A stretch of DNA of 64,000 bases from Tetranychus cinnabarinus (GCA_022266195.1 WHVY01000004.1:4233501-4297500); one strand, 5' to 3'; positions 37,001-46,387 are shown, counted from the stretch's first letter. Made by a program: numbers and translations. Notes: generated from the letters alone by a model not told the origin.

Positions 37001-40000
37001 TCATTAATGTGAGTTGTCATTTTTGGCCAATAATATTTTGACGTTATTCTTTCATAAGTTTTCTGAAAACCTGAATGACCTGAAAGGATATCGTCGTGAT
37101 GTGCTCTGATTATGTCTTGTCTACATTTTTGAGGAACAACTATGTTCCAACTTGTTTCGTAAGGTCTTTTAACGATTCGATAAACAATCCCTTCCTCAAT
37201 TTTGTAACGATTTAATTTGCTTTGAGTTCTCAAAGGCTTTAATGCTTTGTTTTCGATTTCACACTTTAAACTCCTAATGTACGGATCATTTTCTTGTTCG
37301 AGTCTCATTTGATTATCAAATTTTACATTTTGCATGGTTAGGAAAGCAAACAATCTTTCATCATCATCTATTTCTATTTCTGCGTTATCTTCAATATTTG
37401 GATAGCGAGATAAGGCATCACAATCTTTGTGATGTTTTCCTGATTTGTAGATAATTTTGAAAGTGAATTCTTGTAAAAGTAAAGAGTATCTTAATAATCT
37501 AGGTGGAAGATTTTTCTTAGTTTTTAGAAAACAGAGACTACAGTGATCCGTAATGATTTCAAATTCAATCCCTTCAAGATAAGGTCTAAACTTATCTATT
37601 GCATAAACTATCGCACAACATTCTTTATCACTAATAGCGTAATTCAATTCTGGTCCTCGAAGAAGTCGACTCGCAAACGCCACTGGTTTCCATTGTTTAT
37701 CGTGTTCCTGTAAAATAATTGCACCAACACCATAATGACAAGCATCACAGCGTAGTTGGGTTAGTAATTCAGGGTCATAATGAACCAACAAAGGTGGATT
37801 GATCATTTTATCCCGTAAAGTTTCAAATGCTGTTTGTTGTTCTTCCCCCCATTGAAAACCGATATTTTTCTTAGTTAAAGCAGTCAAAGGTCTGGCAAGA
37901 AGGGCAAATCCATTAATAAATTTTCTGAAGTAAGAACAGAGTGCTACAAAAGCTCTAACATCTGTTAAATTCAATGGAACTGGATAATTCTTGATTGCTT
38001 TCAATTTATTTTCATCAGGAAATTGTCCTTCTCTTGTTACCATATGACCTAGATAAAGTATCTGAGAACGTCCGAAGAAACATTTCGAAGGCTTGAGAGT
38101 CAAATTGGCTTTTCGTAATCTTTCAAAAACGATTTTTAAGTGTTCTAAATGTTCCTCAAAGTTTTTAGAGAAAACAATAACATCATCAATATAAACTAGT
38201 ACAAATTTATATTTTAATCCAGAAATGACTCTATCCATAAGCCTTTGAAAAGTTGCTGGTGCACAAGAAAGTCCAAATGGCATAACTACGAATTCAAAAA
38301 GACCGTTTTGCGTGATAAAAGCAGTTTTTTCTTGATCACTAGGATCCATAGCTATTTGATAATAACCACTCTTGAGATCCAAAAGACTGAAGTATTTTGA
38401 ACCTTGCAAGCAATCTAGTGCTAATTGAATGTCTGGCAAAGGATAAACATCCTTTTTTGTGAGTTCGTTTAGTTTTCGATAGTCAACACAAAATCTTTTA
38501 TCTCCTGTTTTTTTATCAACAATTACAATTGGTGAAGCCCAAGGTGAACTAGATTCAATAACGAAACCATCTTTGATTAATTCATTAATCATGGTATCTG
38601 CTAATTCACGTTTACTTGGAGAAAGTCGGTAAGGTGGCTGATGAACTGGTGGGTTATTACCAGTGTCAATTTTGTGTTGAACTAAATGAGTTTTTCCTAA
38701 TTTATCACCGGGAAAAGAGAAAACTGGTCGATAATCATTCAACAACATCATTAAACAAGCAGATTCGTTTTGTTGTAAAGATTCGTCGAGATTAAATTTG
38801 TTTTCATTTTGAACAACATTAGCGATGATTGGTTGACGAGAAGTGGATTGAATTTCCGTTAGTTCATCTTCGCTTAGATCAGATTCATTCCAAGATTCAG
38901 GAAGTGAATCTTCATCATCATTATCGTAAATGGGATTAAGATGTTTAAATTTTTTGTAGCCAATCCAGGCTTTTCGATCTTTACAACCTATTTGTATGTC
39001 AGCTTCACAGGAAATATCTTGTCCAAGTAGGACTTCAATATTTGCTGGTAAACTGTCAACAATCATTACTGTTGCTGCTACAGTTATTTTTTGTTTATCA
39101 TCTATCAATGTTAATTCTAAATCGGTTTGACCGATTGGTTGAATGGGAACGTTACAAGCTGTGTCAGTTCTAGGTCCTTGATATCGAGAGAAAGGTTGAC
39201 CTATTCTGTTTACTACACTTCTAGTGATGATTGTAACATCCGAACCTGTGTCAACAAGAGCTTTGAATCGATTTTGTCGGATTTCAGCATCCATAAAAAT
39301 CAATTTATTATCTTGAACGTTATTTAGAAAATTGAAAAATAATCCGAGGCTAGTTTGTGTATCAACTACCCTTGCATTTTGCCATCTTCCTGTATTTTGT
39401 GTGTTGTTTTGAGGATTACTTTGATTACTTTGATTTGTGAAAGGATAATTGGTGCCGTTCATCTGATTGCTGTATTGGTAATTATTTCTTTGTGGTGGAT
39501 TTCTATTTTGATTGTTACTTTGATAATTTCTCTGCCTTTCATCGTACAAACGTTTTCTACACTCTCTATATCTATGTCCTATTTTCTTACAATAATCACA
39601 AGTGTTTGGAATGGGAGGAGGAGGTCTTTTTGTAGTTTCTTTAAGTGTCAATGAGGTTAATTTTTCTCCGATTGCCTCGACTGATTTTTTTAAATCGATA
39701 ACTATTCTTTCAATGTTAGACCTATCGACCATCTCCCTTTCTTTTTGAATTTCTTTATTCCTATTGTAAGTTTGTTGTGCTTTTTTACTTCTTGTAAGCA
39801 AATCTTGTACGGTTTCGAAATCAAATCGGTCCATGAATTGGACTAATTCAGGCAGCATTCCTCTTAAAATTGTTCTGATAATTTGTTTTTCTGGCATTTT
39901 CGCGTCATATCTTCTACAAAGATCTTTCATTTCCAAAATGTAGGCAACAACTGATTGACCAGGGAATTGTTTGTTTTCATAAATTCTCTCTTCTAACATT

Positions 40001-40305
40001 GCTCTGTAGTCAGAAGAACAAAGATCTTTCACCATTTTTTGTTTAAGCTCATAGTAATTACTCTCGTCACCATAAGAAGCGTACCATCTTCTTGTAGTAC
40101 CTTGTAAATACATGGGAAGACGTTTAAGTCTTGTTTTATCATCCCATCCTGTAGCTTTTGTTTCGAACTCATAATTCTCAAACCACTCAACTAAATCACT
40201 AACTGTATCATCTAACATGGATATATTTGATGGTTTAACTTCAGTAATAGTTGTTAGAATCTGAGGAATTGGCTCAGGAGGACTAGTATTATCGTTATCT
40301 CCCAT
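34009..40305 (-). CDS. Gag-Pol-Env polyprotein in a single reading frame
   Basis: The 2,098-residue frame contains, in order: a gag region (about 1-330) with a CCHC zinc knuckle (236-249); aspartic protease with DTGS (352-355); reverse transcriptase (about 540-760) with YIDD (705-708); RNase H (about 840-970); integrase with an HHCC finger (about 1,070-1,115) and a DDE core (about 1,135-1,240); and a basic linker. A hydrophobic signal-like segment at about 1,450-1,466 starts an env-like glycoprotein: a Cys-Pro-rich stretch (1,560-1,625), a furin-type RTKR site (1,668-1,671) followed by a hydrophobic fusion-peptide-like segment, helical repeats, several sequons and a transmembrane helix near 2,020-2,042. 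Related elements usually place env in a separate frame. Env may be made from a spliced RNA or by processing of the large precursor. Confidence 0.95.
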   Translation of the reverse strand: MGDNDNTSPPEPIPQILTTITEVKPSNISMLDDTVSDLVEWFENYEFETKATGWDDKTRLKRLPMYLQGTTRRWYASYGDESNYYELKQKMVKDLCSSDYRAMLEERIYENKQFPGQSVVAYILEMKDLCRRYDAKMPEKQIIRTILRGMLPELVQFMDRFDFETVQDLLTRSKKAQQTYNRNKEIQKEREMVDRSNIERIVIDLKKSVEAIGEKLTSLTLKETTKRPPPPIPNTCDYCKKIGHRYRECRKRLYDERQRNYQSNNQNRNPPQRNNYQYSNQMNGTNYPFTNQSNQSNPQNNTQNTGRWQNARVVDTQTSLGLFFNFLNNVQDNKLIFMDAEIRQNRFKALVDTGSDVTIITRSVVNRIGQPFSRYQGPRTDTACNVPIQPIGQTDLELTLIDDKQKITVAATVMIVDSLPANIEVLLGQDISCEADIQIGCKDRKAWIGYKKFKHLNPIYDNDDEDSLPESWNESDLSEDELTEIQSTSRQPIIANVVQNENKFNLDESLQQNESACLMMLLNDYRPVFSFPGDKLGKTHLVQHKIDTGNNPPVHQPPYRLSPSKRELADTMINELIKDGFVIESSSPWASPIVIVDKKTGDKRFCVDYRKLNELTKKDVYPLPDIQLALDCLQGSKYFSLLDLKSGYYQIAMDPSDQEKTAFITQNGLFEFVVMPFGLSCAPATFQRLMDRVISGLKYKFVLVYIDDVIVFSKNFEEHLEHLKIVFERLRKANLTLKPSKCFFGRSQILYLGHMVTREGQFPDENKLKAIKNYPVPLNLTDVRAFVALCSYFRKFINGFALLARPLTALTKKNIGFQWGEEQQTAFETLRDKMINPPLLVHYDPELLTQLRCDACHYGVGAIILQEHDKQWKPVAFASRLLRGPELNYAISDKECCAIVYAIDKFRPYLEGIEFEIITDHCSLCFLKTKKNLPPRLLRYSLLLQEFTFKIIYKSGKHHKDCDALSRYPNIEDNAEIEIDDDERLFAFLTMQNVKFDNQMRLEQENDPYIRSLKCEIENKALKPLRTQSKLNRYKIEEGIVYRIVKRPYETSWNIVVPQKCRQDIIRAHHDDILSGHSGFQKTYERITSKYYWPKMTTHINDYVKRCAICQTNKKGPAKLEAPLQSITTSHPFEKLGIDLVGPLPISKGKQYIIVATDYFTRWAETRATSDQKSTTVAKFLIEKIMSQHGCPKIIISDQGRNFISKLIKEVNFFFKTEHFLSSPYHPQTNGLVEKTNQTLCKMISHYVKDQENWHIILPMITFAYNTSNNTSTKASPFYLLYGREPKLPIDVAVERNNQKTPPMSINKYVTFIEEQWPAIREMAMNHAQTAKESQKFQHDQDKDFKVFEKGDSVLLKNDFRETKFSPLFKGPYIVEKRIGETTYVLKNPGGKGELKRAHINRLKKYFEPVEVIEQTTPKRRQRQISGNPRDNKKNQQTKQQKPSTSSVNNLVCFMVILSILPTLNAFTKAPFITWRTSDKPIILGQINHNILIAMKSPCPIITRSKRETTNDILSCSPTDKQTDDLCYFIDPESNDLVAQGRTTKITKFTVLHGEDRGKTCNINDCRVDDSPCNCPPVTCPAVNLSTPCNCPVCKTCPERNCPAAVSVCPESRCPVCQTCPTCTAAVVADDWITDFNKLQLVTNQVCTQTTEDMVYKTLKQLCPSKPRTKRAFPLLALGLFIGVSSIVGVLSQALPAYNLYSNIQQDEEINSLWVKLDDQFKNDKIIGEALKNLTENQQNIAREMRNMRQRVNQYFKYSPLSILTTSKTMMELSAIKQKLEMIEPDIHKKKLNPILLKLFDVKLPCGDSCPSDLARNFACEFDGSNLETRKLRLTFESAVIDKNKTIYKADPFRLNEFNGSHYCTKTYVGPKYVIWRDSMICPFEKDDVENTDSTILNPTDDDCFQTDNIDLKDYWETGNCVERLKKVDVQIKISNEELYIYCFNENITVFGITKTCPIYPFRLARNVSFKIGKRAYDVSSFRMTVNTFETLKINLMLDSEIHDFNLKPVSVNLTTVDVMSHLRRISKEPFNLYFVIGTLVVIILLICICRLCRCKRPKYHGYLQPKQKESKPFIGLVSTIPIKKRNKHRDYRVDHLY

Positions 40306-40379
40306 TGTTAGTTTTTAATAATTTTACACCAAAATTAATTGAAATAACCCAAATTTATTTAAAAGAAAATGAATAGAAA

Positions 40380-41706
40380 TCAATCCACAAATCGTCTCCA
40401 ATCTCGTGCTCGTTGCCAACGTGTTTTCTTTTGCTTTAATTCGCTCGATCCCGGGATGTATGGTTTTTTGTTTGGATCAGGTTTTGCAGGATAGATATAG
40501 CTGTTTTTTGTTTGATAAACAATGAAATGTACGATGTCTCTTGGGTTACTATGTTGTAAACCGGTTATTAATTGTGAATTATTTGTCGTCTGGTAATCAT
40601 TTGATTTATCCCTAAATTTCAAGGCAGTTTGATCTGCTAATGCAAACGCCTTTTGTGCTTCTAATAATAACTCTGGATTCTTTCGTCCATGATCTAAAAA
40701 TTTTCTTTTCAAAACTAATGCTGTTTTAAAAGTTTTCACGATTCTCCTTTCAAATTGTCTTAGACTGATGTAATCTTTTTCACAATTGGTTTCTAGCTTT
40801 TTAATTTTGTTGTGTAATCTTGAGTTTTTATTGCGTCTACGTTGACGGTCGAGAGGGACATTAACTGAAGAAAAAAATAGAAAATGAAACTGAAATTAGG
40901 ACTTTCTTGTGCATAAACTCGACAACTTCTTACTGCGTACAAAATCATACACCTTGAACGCTATTCTAGGTTCGCAGCACCGGGCGCTTTCCGCTTTGGA
41001 GCTGCCCTGGCTTCTAGCAAACTTTCGAATGTGACTAACCTGTTACTTGGACTGCAGATGCCTTTGGATTTGCAGTTAAAGGAAGATTAACAATTGGGCC
41101 AACAGAACCTAAAGCAAAAGATTTGTTAGTAGGAGTTACTGTTTTATTAAACGAAGAAGAAGGTCTAGACGATGGAGCAGTACCAACGAGGGAACTGATA
41201 CGAGTAGAACCAAAGCCAGCAGAACGAGAGAGATCAGAATTTCGCAAAGGTACAGAGGACTGAGAACGATCAGTCAAACCAGAACCAACTAACTTATTGA
41301 ATTTAAGTCGATTCAAGATCGAAGAGAAGGAGCAAGAAGGCAACGTTGCAGAGGTTGCTGCGGTTGTAGGAGAAGTGTGTTGATTGTTACAGGAATGTGA
41401 ACTAGAAGAAGAAAGACCAATAGAAATATCAGGAGAACAGGAAATAGAGCCAAGAAGAGGAGAAAGTGGAGCCACAGGGACAGATGAAACAGATGAGTTA
41501 GCAGGAGAAGGCTCAGGACAGGCGGTTGAATTGCGACCAGGGTTGGAAGAACCAGAACCACAGGCAATTGTACCAAGATCAGGGCTGGATGTAGAAATGC
41601 TAAATGGGTAGAAGATTAGTTTGTTTTGTGCTTTTCTTACAGCAACTCTTGATGTGAAGGCTAAGGGTGATACTGAGTTAGAAGCAGAAGATTGAGGGCA
41701 GACCAT
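40380..41706 (-). CDS. Spliced accessory protein in the retroelement leader
   Basis: Exon 1 (41706-41040) begins at an ATG touching the primer-binding site and encodes a Ser/Pro/Thr-rich, low-complexity region. A donor (CAG then GTTAGT) and an acceptor with a good pyrimidine tract (TTTTTTTCTTCAG, ending at 40,865) lead in matching phase to exon 2 (40864-40380), giving 383 residues. Exon 2 is basic and helical: DRQRRRNKNSR, then a possible coiled coil, and a tail KKTRWQRARDWRRF. I recognise no family. It lies between the 5' LTR and gag, where most Gypsy elements have only leader, so it may be an extra regulatory or nucleic-acid-binding protein. The exon 1 frame could alternatively be chance, because low-complexity Ser coding is easily open. 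Confidence 0.5.
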
Positions 41707-41722
41707 CCTGCCAAGGTCGCCA
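41705..41722 (-). other. Primer-binding site
   Basis: Two bases inside the 5' LTR the minus strand reads TGGCGACCTTGGCAGGAT, complementary to a tRNA 3' end finishing GTCGCCA. The discriminator G and stem bases suggest tRNA-Arg, but the exact tRNA is not verified. Confidence 0.75.
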
Positions 41723-41724
41723 GT

Positions 41725-42019
41725 TGATCAAAAGAAGTGAAATGGTTCCATAAATAAGTTGTTTATTAAATTTACCAAATACTTTTTCTGATATTGATTA
41801 CAGTAAACCATTCATTTATATACCCTTTAAAAAGGGAGCAAGATTAGTTAAAAAAAATTAAAACACCTTTTCCTTTGCGTCAATTCCATTGACGCAAATA
41901 ATCAATCAAAAAGTCAACATATAATAATGTATCAATCAAAAAAAAAGTAAAACAATGTAATTATTGTGCGTCATTAATTTATAACATAATTTGATTAGCA
42001 GATGCTATTGTTTTTTACA
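41725..42019 (-). repeat. 5' LTR (relative to the element)
   Basis: It matches the 295-base LTR at 33,665 with no difference that I can see. The minus-strand TATA box is at 41,815-41,824 and should drive the element's transcript leftwards. Confidence 0.92.
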
Positions 42020-42023
42020 CAAG

Positions 42024-44846
42024 CATCTCCTTAATTCTATTTGTACTAAACTGAGATTTTGTCAACAGTGTAAGCGTACATACCGCTCGAAGAAAGATCA
42101 TGTTTGTGGTAAATTTTACTGTTGTACTTGTCGCGAGATGGTTAGTTCAAAAAACCATCTATGTTACATTAGCCAGCCATCATTGAAGCGAATTAACCAC
42201 GAAGATGCTTATACTAAAGTTTTCATTTTTTATGACATTGAGAGTTATGTTACTGAAGATGGGATTCATAAACCGGTTCTTCTCTTGGCTAAAGTACTTT
42301 GTAGTAGATGTTATTCTGTACAGAATGATAATTGTAACTATTGTGAGAACAAAAGATTAGAACGGATGGGGGAAAATTGTATAGAAATATTTTGCAATTG
42401 GTTGTTCAAAGATTTTAGAGCAAATTTGGTTAGTAAAGAAAAGATGAAAATCAATAAAACACCTAAAATTTATGTAATTGCACACAATGGAAAAGCTTAC
42501 GATTTTCATTTCATTCTTAATTATCTTAATGATAATCAGATAGCTGGATTACCAAATATTATCAAGACAGGCTCAAAAATACTTTCGATGGATTATTTGA
42601 ATGTAAAATTTTTGGACTCAGTGTCTTTTCTTCCTATGCCTCTTAAAGCTCTCCCTAAAGCTTTTGGTTTTGACGAACAAAAAGGTTGGTTTCCACATAA
42701 ATTTAATCGTGTTGAAAATTGGCATTACAATGGAGTTTATCCAGATTGCAATTATTATGAGCCTGATTCTATGAATACTTGTGAGAGAACTGATTTTTTG
42801 ATTTGGTACGAAACAAATAAAAATAAAACCTTTAGTTTCAAAGATGAATCAATCAGCTATTGTAGATTGGATGTAGAAATTCTAGCGAAAGCGTTTTTAA
42901 GTTTCCGAGATAGTTTTGTTGCGCAAACGGGGCTTGATCCTATCACAAGGTGTATAACAATAGCGCAAGCTTGTATGGAAGTTTATAAAGTATCTTTTCT
43001 GTTACCTCAGACTATAGCTGTAATTCCCTCTTTTGGATATGACCCAAAAAGAAAGAATTCTGTGATTGCAAATATTTGGTTGAGTTATCTTGAAAAAAAA
43101 GAAAACATTAAAATTCAAAGAGAGAAAAAAATAGGAAGGTATTTTGTTGATGGCTTCTGTGAGAAAACAAAAGTAGTGTATGAATTTTACGGTTGCTTCT
43201 TTCATGGATGCAAAGTTTGTTATCCAAAAAATAGACATTATGTAAATACAAAGTGGTTAGACAAAACAATGGACCAACTGCATGAAAACACAATTAATCG
43301 AGCCAGAGATATTGAAAGCATGGGATATTTAATTGTATCTAAATGGGAATGTAAGTTCACGTATGAAAGAAAGAATAATCCTGACTTACAGGAGTTTCAT
43401 TCTCTTTATACTAAGTGTATTTTAAGGTCCAAACTACCTCTTGATCCTAGGGATGCTTTTTTCGGTGGCAGGACAAATGCTATAAAACTTTTTGAAAAAA
43501 CAAACGACAACGATAAAATAAGGTATTATGACTTTACAAGTCTTTACCCTTTCGTGATTAAATATTGCGCTTATCCAATAGGTCATCCTGAGATAATCCG
43601 CTTCAGAGACGAAGAAAATATGAAGCAATTAGAGCAGTACGAAGGATTAGTTTTTTGTACAGTTAAACCTCCGAATAATCTATTCATTCCTGTTCTACCA
43701 GTTAGAATAAGAAATAAATTGATGTTCCCACTGTGTAATACATGTGCATTAGAAGCCAATCAGAACAACTGTGATCATGCAACGAGTGAAAAAGTACTTA
43801 CAGGAACTTGGTGTACACCTGAATTACGAAAAGCTATCGAAGTAGGTTATGAAATCATAAAGATTTATGAAATTTGGCACTTTAAAGAATTTTCGAAGTA
43901 TGATCCTATTAAGAAAGAAAGTGGTTTATTCTCCAAATTCATTGATAAATGGCTTAAGCTGAAAGTTGAAGCTTCAGGATGGCCTAAAAATATCAAGACA
44001 GAGCAAGAAAAAGCGGATTACCTCAGAATGTATGAAGAAAAAGAAGGAATTACTCTTGACTCTAGTAAAATCCAAAAAAATGCTTCTCTCAGAACGCAAG
44101 CAAAATTAATGGCAAATAGTTTTTGGGGTAAATTTGCTCAAAGGCCAAACCTACCAAAAGTTATTTATCTGAATCAACCTAAAGAATTTTTCAGTTTGCT
44201 TAGTGATTCTACAAAAATAGTATTAGACGCTTACCTTGTTAACAATAATACAATGATGGTACAATATGAAAATACCGATGCTTATATTGATGATCCTAAG
44301 CATTCTAACATTGTGATCGCAGCTTTTACTACTACCTGCGCACGACTCAAACTTTATGAAACCCTCGAAATAATACAAGATAGAGTACTTTATTTTGATA
44401 CTGACTCTATCATATACGTTGAACGAGTAGAAAATGAATTCAATCTATCTATTGGAAATTTTCTCGGTGAATTAACAGATGAACTAGAGGAGTACGGCGA
44501 TGGAAGTTATATAACAAAATTTGTATCGGGAGGCCCTAAGAATTATGCTTATGAGATTTTTACTCCTTCAACAGGACAGAAAAATTATTGTGTGAAAATT
44601 AAAGGAATCACACTGAACTATAAGACAAAGAACATTCTCAGCTTCGACGCTATAGAAAATTTAATAAGAGAGAGCCTAGCTGATGGAGAAAATTATGAGT
44701 TACAGCTGGAGCAGCTTGTTTTTACCTCAACGCGAGAGAATGAAATCAAAAGTTCAAATTTCAATAAAAAATATAGGTTAACTTATGATAAAAGAAGAAT
44801 TGACGTTGTCAATCTAACCACTTTGCCTTTTGGTTTCGTTGAGTAA
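42024..44846 (+). CDS. Protein-primed DNA polymerase B, catalytic part (split gene)
   Basis: This 940-residue continuation carries the catalytic domains. It opens with further Cys pairs (CQQC, CCTC). The exonuclease motifs follow: FYDIES, AHNGKAYDFHF and YCRLDVEIL. Polymerase motif A is YDFTSLYPF, motif B KLMANSFWGKF, and motif C YFDTDS, all with their catalytic aspartates. Including the part before the retroelement, the uninterrupted gene would be about 1,262 codons, a usual Polinton PolB length. On this copy the segment has lost its start and promoter, so full-length enzyme is unlikely unless the inserted element is removed from the RNA. It is followed 19 bases later by the ATPase gene. Confidence 0.95.
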   Translation, partial: HLLNSICTKLRFCQQCKRTYRSKKDHVCGKFYCCTCREMVSSKNHLCYISQPSLKRINHEDAYTKVFIFYDIESYVTEDGIHKPVLLLAKVLCSRCYSVQNDNCNYCENKRLERMGENCIEIFCNWLFKDFRANLVSKEKMKINKTPKIYVIAHNGKAYDFHFILNYLNDNQIAGLPNIIKTGSKILSMDYLNVKFLDSVSFLPMPLKALPKAFGFDEQKGWFPHKFNRVENWHYNGVYPDCNYYEPDSMNTCERTDFLIWYETNKNKTFSFKDESISYCRLDVEILAKAFLSFRDSFVAQTGLDPITRCITIAQACMEVYKVSFLLPQTIAVIPSFGYDPKRKNSVIANIWLSYLEKKENIKIQREKKIGRYFVDGFCEKTKVVYEFYGCFFHGCKVCYPKNRHYVNTKWLDKTMDQLHENTINRARDIESMGYLIVSKWECKFTYERKNNPDLQEFHSLYTKCILRSKLPLDPRDAFFGGRTNAIKLFEKTNDNDKIRYYDFTSLYPFVIKYCAYPIGHPEIIRFRDEENMKQLEQYEGLVFCTVKPPNNLFIPVLPVRIRNKLMFPLCNTCALEANQNNCDHATSEKVLTGTWCTPELRKAIEVGYEIIKIYEIWHFKEFSKYDPIKKESGLFSKFIDKWLKLKVEASGWPKNIKTEQEKADYLRMYEEKEGITLDSSKIQKNASLRTQAKLMANSFWGKFAQRPNLPKVIYLNQPKEFFSLLSDSTKIVLDAYLVNNNTMMVQYENTDAYIDDPKHSNIVIAAFTTTCARLKLYETLEIIQDRVLYFDTDSIIYVERVENEFNLSIGNFLGELTDELEEYGDGSYITKFVSGGPKNYAYEIFTPSTGQKNYCVKIKGITLNYKTKNILSFDAIENLIRESLADGENYELQLEQLVFTSTRENEIKSSNFNKKYRLTYDKRRIDVVNLTTLPFGFVE

Positions 44847-44865
44847 ATAATATCATTTCTGCAAC

Positions 44866-45525
44866 ATGAATAGAGAAATAGCTAGGACGACTCTGATGCT
44901 TAAACATCCATTCACATGTATAGTTGCAGGTCCTACATCTAGTGGTAAAACAATTTTTGTTCGTAATCTGATAGCTGCAAATGATAAAACTATTCACATA
45001 AAGCTTAGTGGTAATCTAAGAGTTCTATGGTGCTATGGAGTTTTTCAAGAAAAATATAATGAGCCCGTTTCTAATTGCCAAGTGAATTATGTCAACGGAA
45101 TCCCCAGTGAGGAAGATATCGCTGACTTTATGCCTGATTTAATTGTTTTAGATGATTTAATGTCTGAATCATCTAATTCTACACAAGTATCTCAATTTTT
45201 CACTAGAGGGAGTCATCACCACGGGTATAGTATCGTCATGATTGTGCAAAATATTTTCAATAAAGGAAAGGAAATGAGAAATATCTCGTTAAATAGTCAA
45301 GTGATTGTGCTTATGAAAAATCGCAGAGATTTACGACAGATAAACACCTTAGCACAGCAGATATACCCAGGAAAAAGTAAAAATTTTGTTGCAGCCTATC
45401 TCGATGCTACAAAAGAACCTTTTACCTATTTATTGATTGATTTACAACAGACTACACCAGAGGAGCTGCGATTGCGAGCTCAAATATTTGAAAATTCATC
45501 AGCTCAAATAATTTATAAATTTTAA
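44866..45525 (+). CDS. A32-like DNA-packaging ATPase
   Basis: The 219 residues have a Walker A motif (GPTSSGKT, residues 22-29), a Walker B motif (DLIVLDDLM, about 92-100) and the expected downstream motif region (FTRGSHHHGYSIVMIVQN). This is the FtsK/HerA-type ATPase of Polintons and related viruses, which pumps DNA into the capsid. It starts just after PolB and ends one base before the next gene, indicating a compact cluster of late-type genes. Confidence 0.93.
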   Translation: MNREIARTTLMLKHPFTCIVAGPTSSGKTIFVRNLIAANDKTIHIKLSGNLRVLWCYGVFQEKYNEPVSNCQVNYVNGIPSEEDIADFMPDLIVLDDLMSESSNSTQVSQFFTRGSHHHGYSIVMIVQNIFNKGKEMRNISLNSQVIVLMKNRRDLRQINTLAQQIYPGKSKNFVAAYLDATKEPFTYLLIDLQQTTPEELRLRAQIFENSSAQIIYKF

Positions 45526-45526
45526 A

Positions 45527-45850
45527 ATGTCATGTGATCTCAAATATTGCTCCACTTTGATAGAGTTGATTGATAGATCCAAACACAAAATAAACAAAAC
45601 TGACATTATTAAAATTCTCAAGTGTGAAAAATGCATAAATTCAGCATTTCATGAATTAACAGTCAACTTACTAAATGGTAATATAAATCTATCTATAAAA
45701 CAAAGAAAACAGTTGAAGCATATGAAAACATTAATCACAAAATTAGCTAATTCTAAAATAAAAAGAAGTAAAAATATTGAAGGCAAAGAGTTCAAAAGAT
45801 ATTGTAAGTTTTTTGAAATTCTGAAACCCTCACTTGCTCATATTTTGTGA
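45527..45850 (+). CDS. Small basic Polinton protein
   Basis: The 107-residue lysine-rich protein contains NLLNGNINLSIKQRKQLKHM followed by a helical basic stretch. This N-L-x-G-N-x-x-L-S pattern recurs in small proteins next to the ATPase in other Polintons and adintoviruses, and is thought to be virion or core associated. The hydrophobic Gly-rich tail common there is absent. It has two Cys pairs near the N-terminus (CEKC). The call is from remembered family pattern only. Confidence 0.6.
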   Translation: MSCDLKYCSTLIELIDRSKHKINKTDIIKILKCEKCINSAFHELTVNLLNGNINLSIKQRKQLKHMKTLITKLANSKIKRSKNIEGKEFKRYCKFFEILKPSLAHIL

Positions 45851-45851
45851 A

Positions 45852-46352
45852 ATGTTTAAAAAAATGGTTGTTACTCCAAAGGATGATGTTTCAATTGCAA
45901 AGACTATCAATAAAACTGAAAACGTTATAAAAAAAGAAGTGCGCAAAGACAGTAAAAAGTGTTTTACATCCGATGAAATAATGGATCTCTGTATAATCCT
46001 GTTAAAACTAGCCAATAAAGGATGCATTAATATCAACGGTGAACTTGTTCTTCCTAATGGTGATGTCATAGAAGGAAGTAACATTGTGAAAATTCTGATA
46101 CATGCAATCAAACCTGAAAACTACGTGAAAGGATACGAACATTTACCTACTATTTTACGTGAAGCTGAAATAAAGGATATACCCAATAAACTGATTCTAA
46201 TAGATGCTAAAAAACCGGACCTTACTTTAAATGAGGAGCTAATTAACGAACAATCTGGAGGTTTTGATACTGTTGATCAAGCTCCAGTTGACAAGAATCA
46301 AGTGTCAGTTGATGACTCTGTGGCAAAACGACAAAAAAAAATCCGAGGATAA
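45852..46352 (+). CDS. Conserved Polinton protein (PX/PY-like)
   Basis: The 166-residue frame starts at MFKKMVV, one base after the previous stop. Its core, GELVLPNGDVIEGSNIVKIL then a helix and IKDIPNKLI, matches the pattern of a widespread Polinton protein of unknown role (G-S-N-I-V followed later by a VP-x-x-L-I type motif). The tail is acidic, then basic (KRQKKIRG). Possible roles are capsid assembly or internal virion protein. No protease signature is present. Confidence 0.6.
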   Translation: MFKKMVVTPKDDVSIAKTINKTENVIKKEVRKDSKKCFTSDEIMDLCIILLKLANKGCININGELVLPNGDVIEGSNIVKILIHAIKPENYVKGYEHLPTILREAEIKDIPNKLILIDAKKPDLTLNEELINEQSGGFDTVDQAPVDKNQVSVDDSVAKRQKKIRG

Positions 46353-46387
46353 GAAAGAAACGGAATTGGTTATTCCCTTAAATCTAA

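Larger units (their letters stand above)
33665..42019 (-). mobile_element. Env-bearing Gypsy-class LTR retroelement, inserted in PolB
   Basis: The 8,355-base element has two 295-base LTRs, a tRNA-type primer-binding site beside the right LTR, one giant minus-strand gag-pol-env frame and a spliced leader gene. The 4-base CAAG duplication (33,661-33,664 and 42,020-42,023) is typical of errantivirus-like insertions. I saw no difference between the LTRs and no break in the main frame, so the insertion is very recent and the copy may be intact. Confidence 0.95.

Noticed and set aside
34211..39654. Several plus-strand reading frames across the retroelement
   Set aside because: They are antisense shadows of the continuous gag-pol-env frame, with no domain of their own.
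41313..41611. Alternative frames in the Ser-rich leader exon (leucine-rich antisense and glutamate-rich plus-strand)
   Set aside because: Compositionally biased Ser codons open all frames; only the minus-strand frame starting at 41706 joins by splicing to a second exon.
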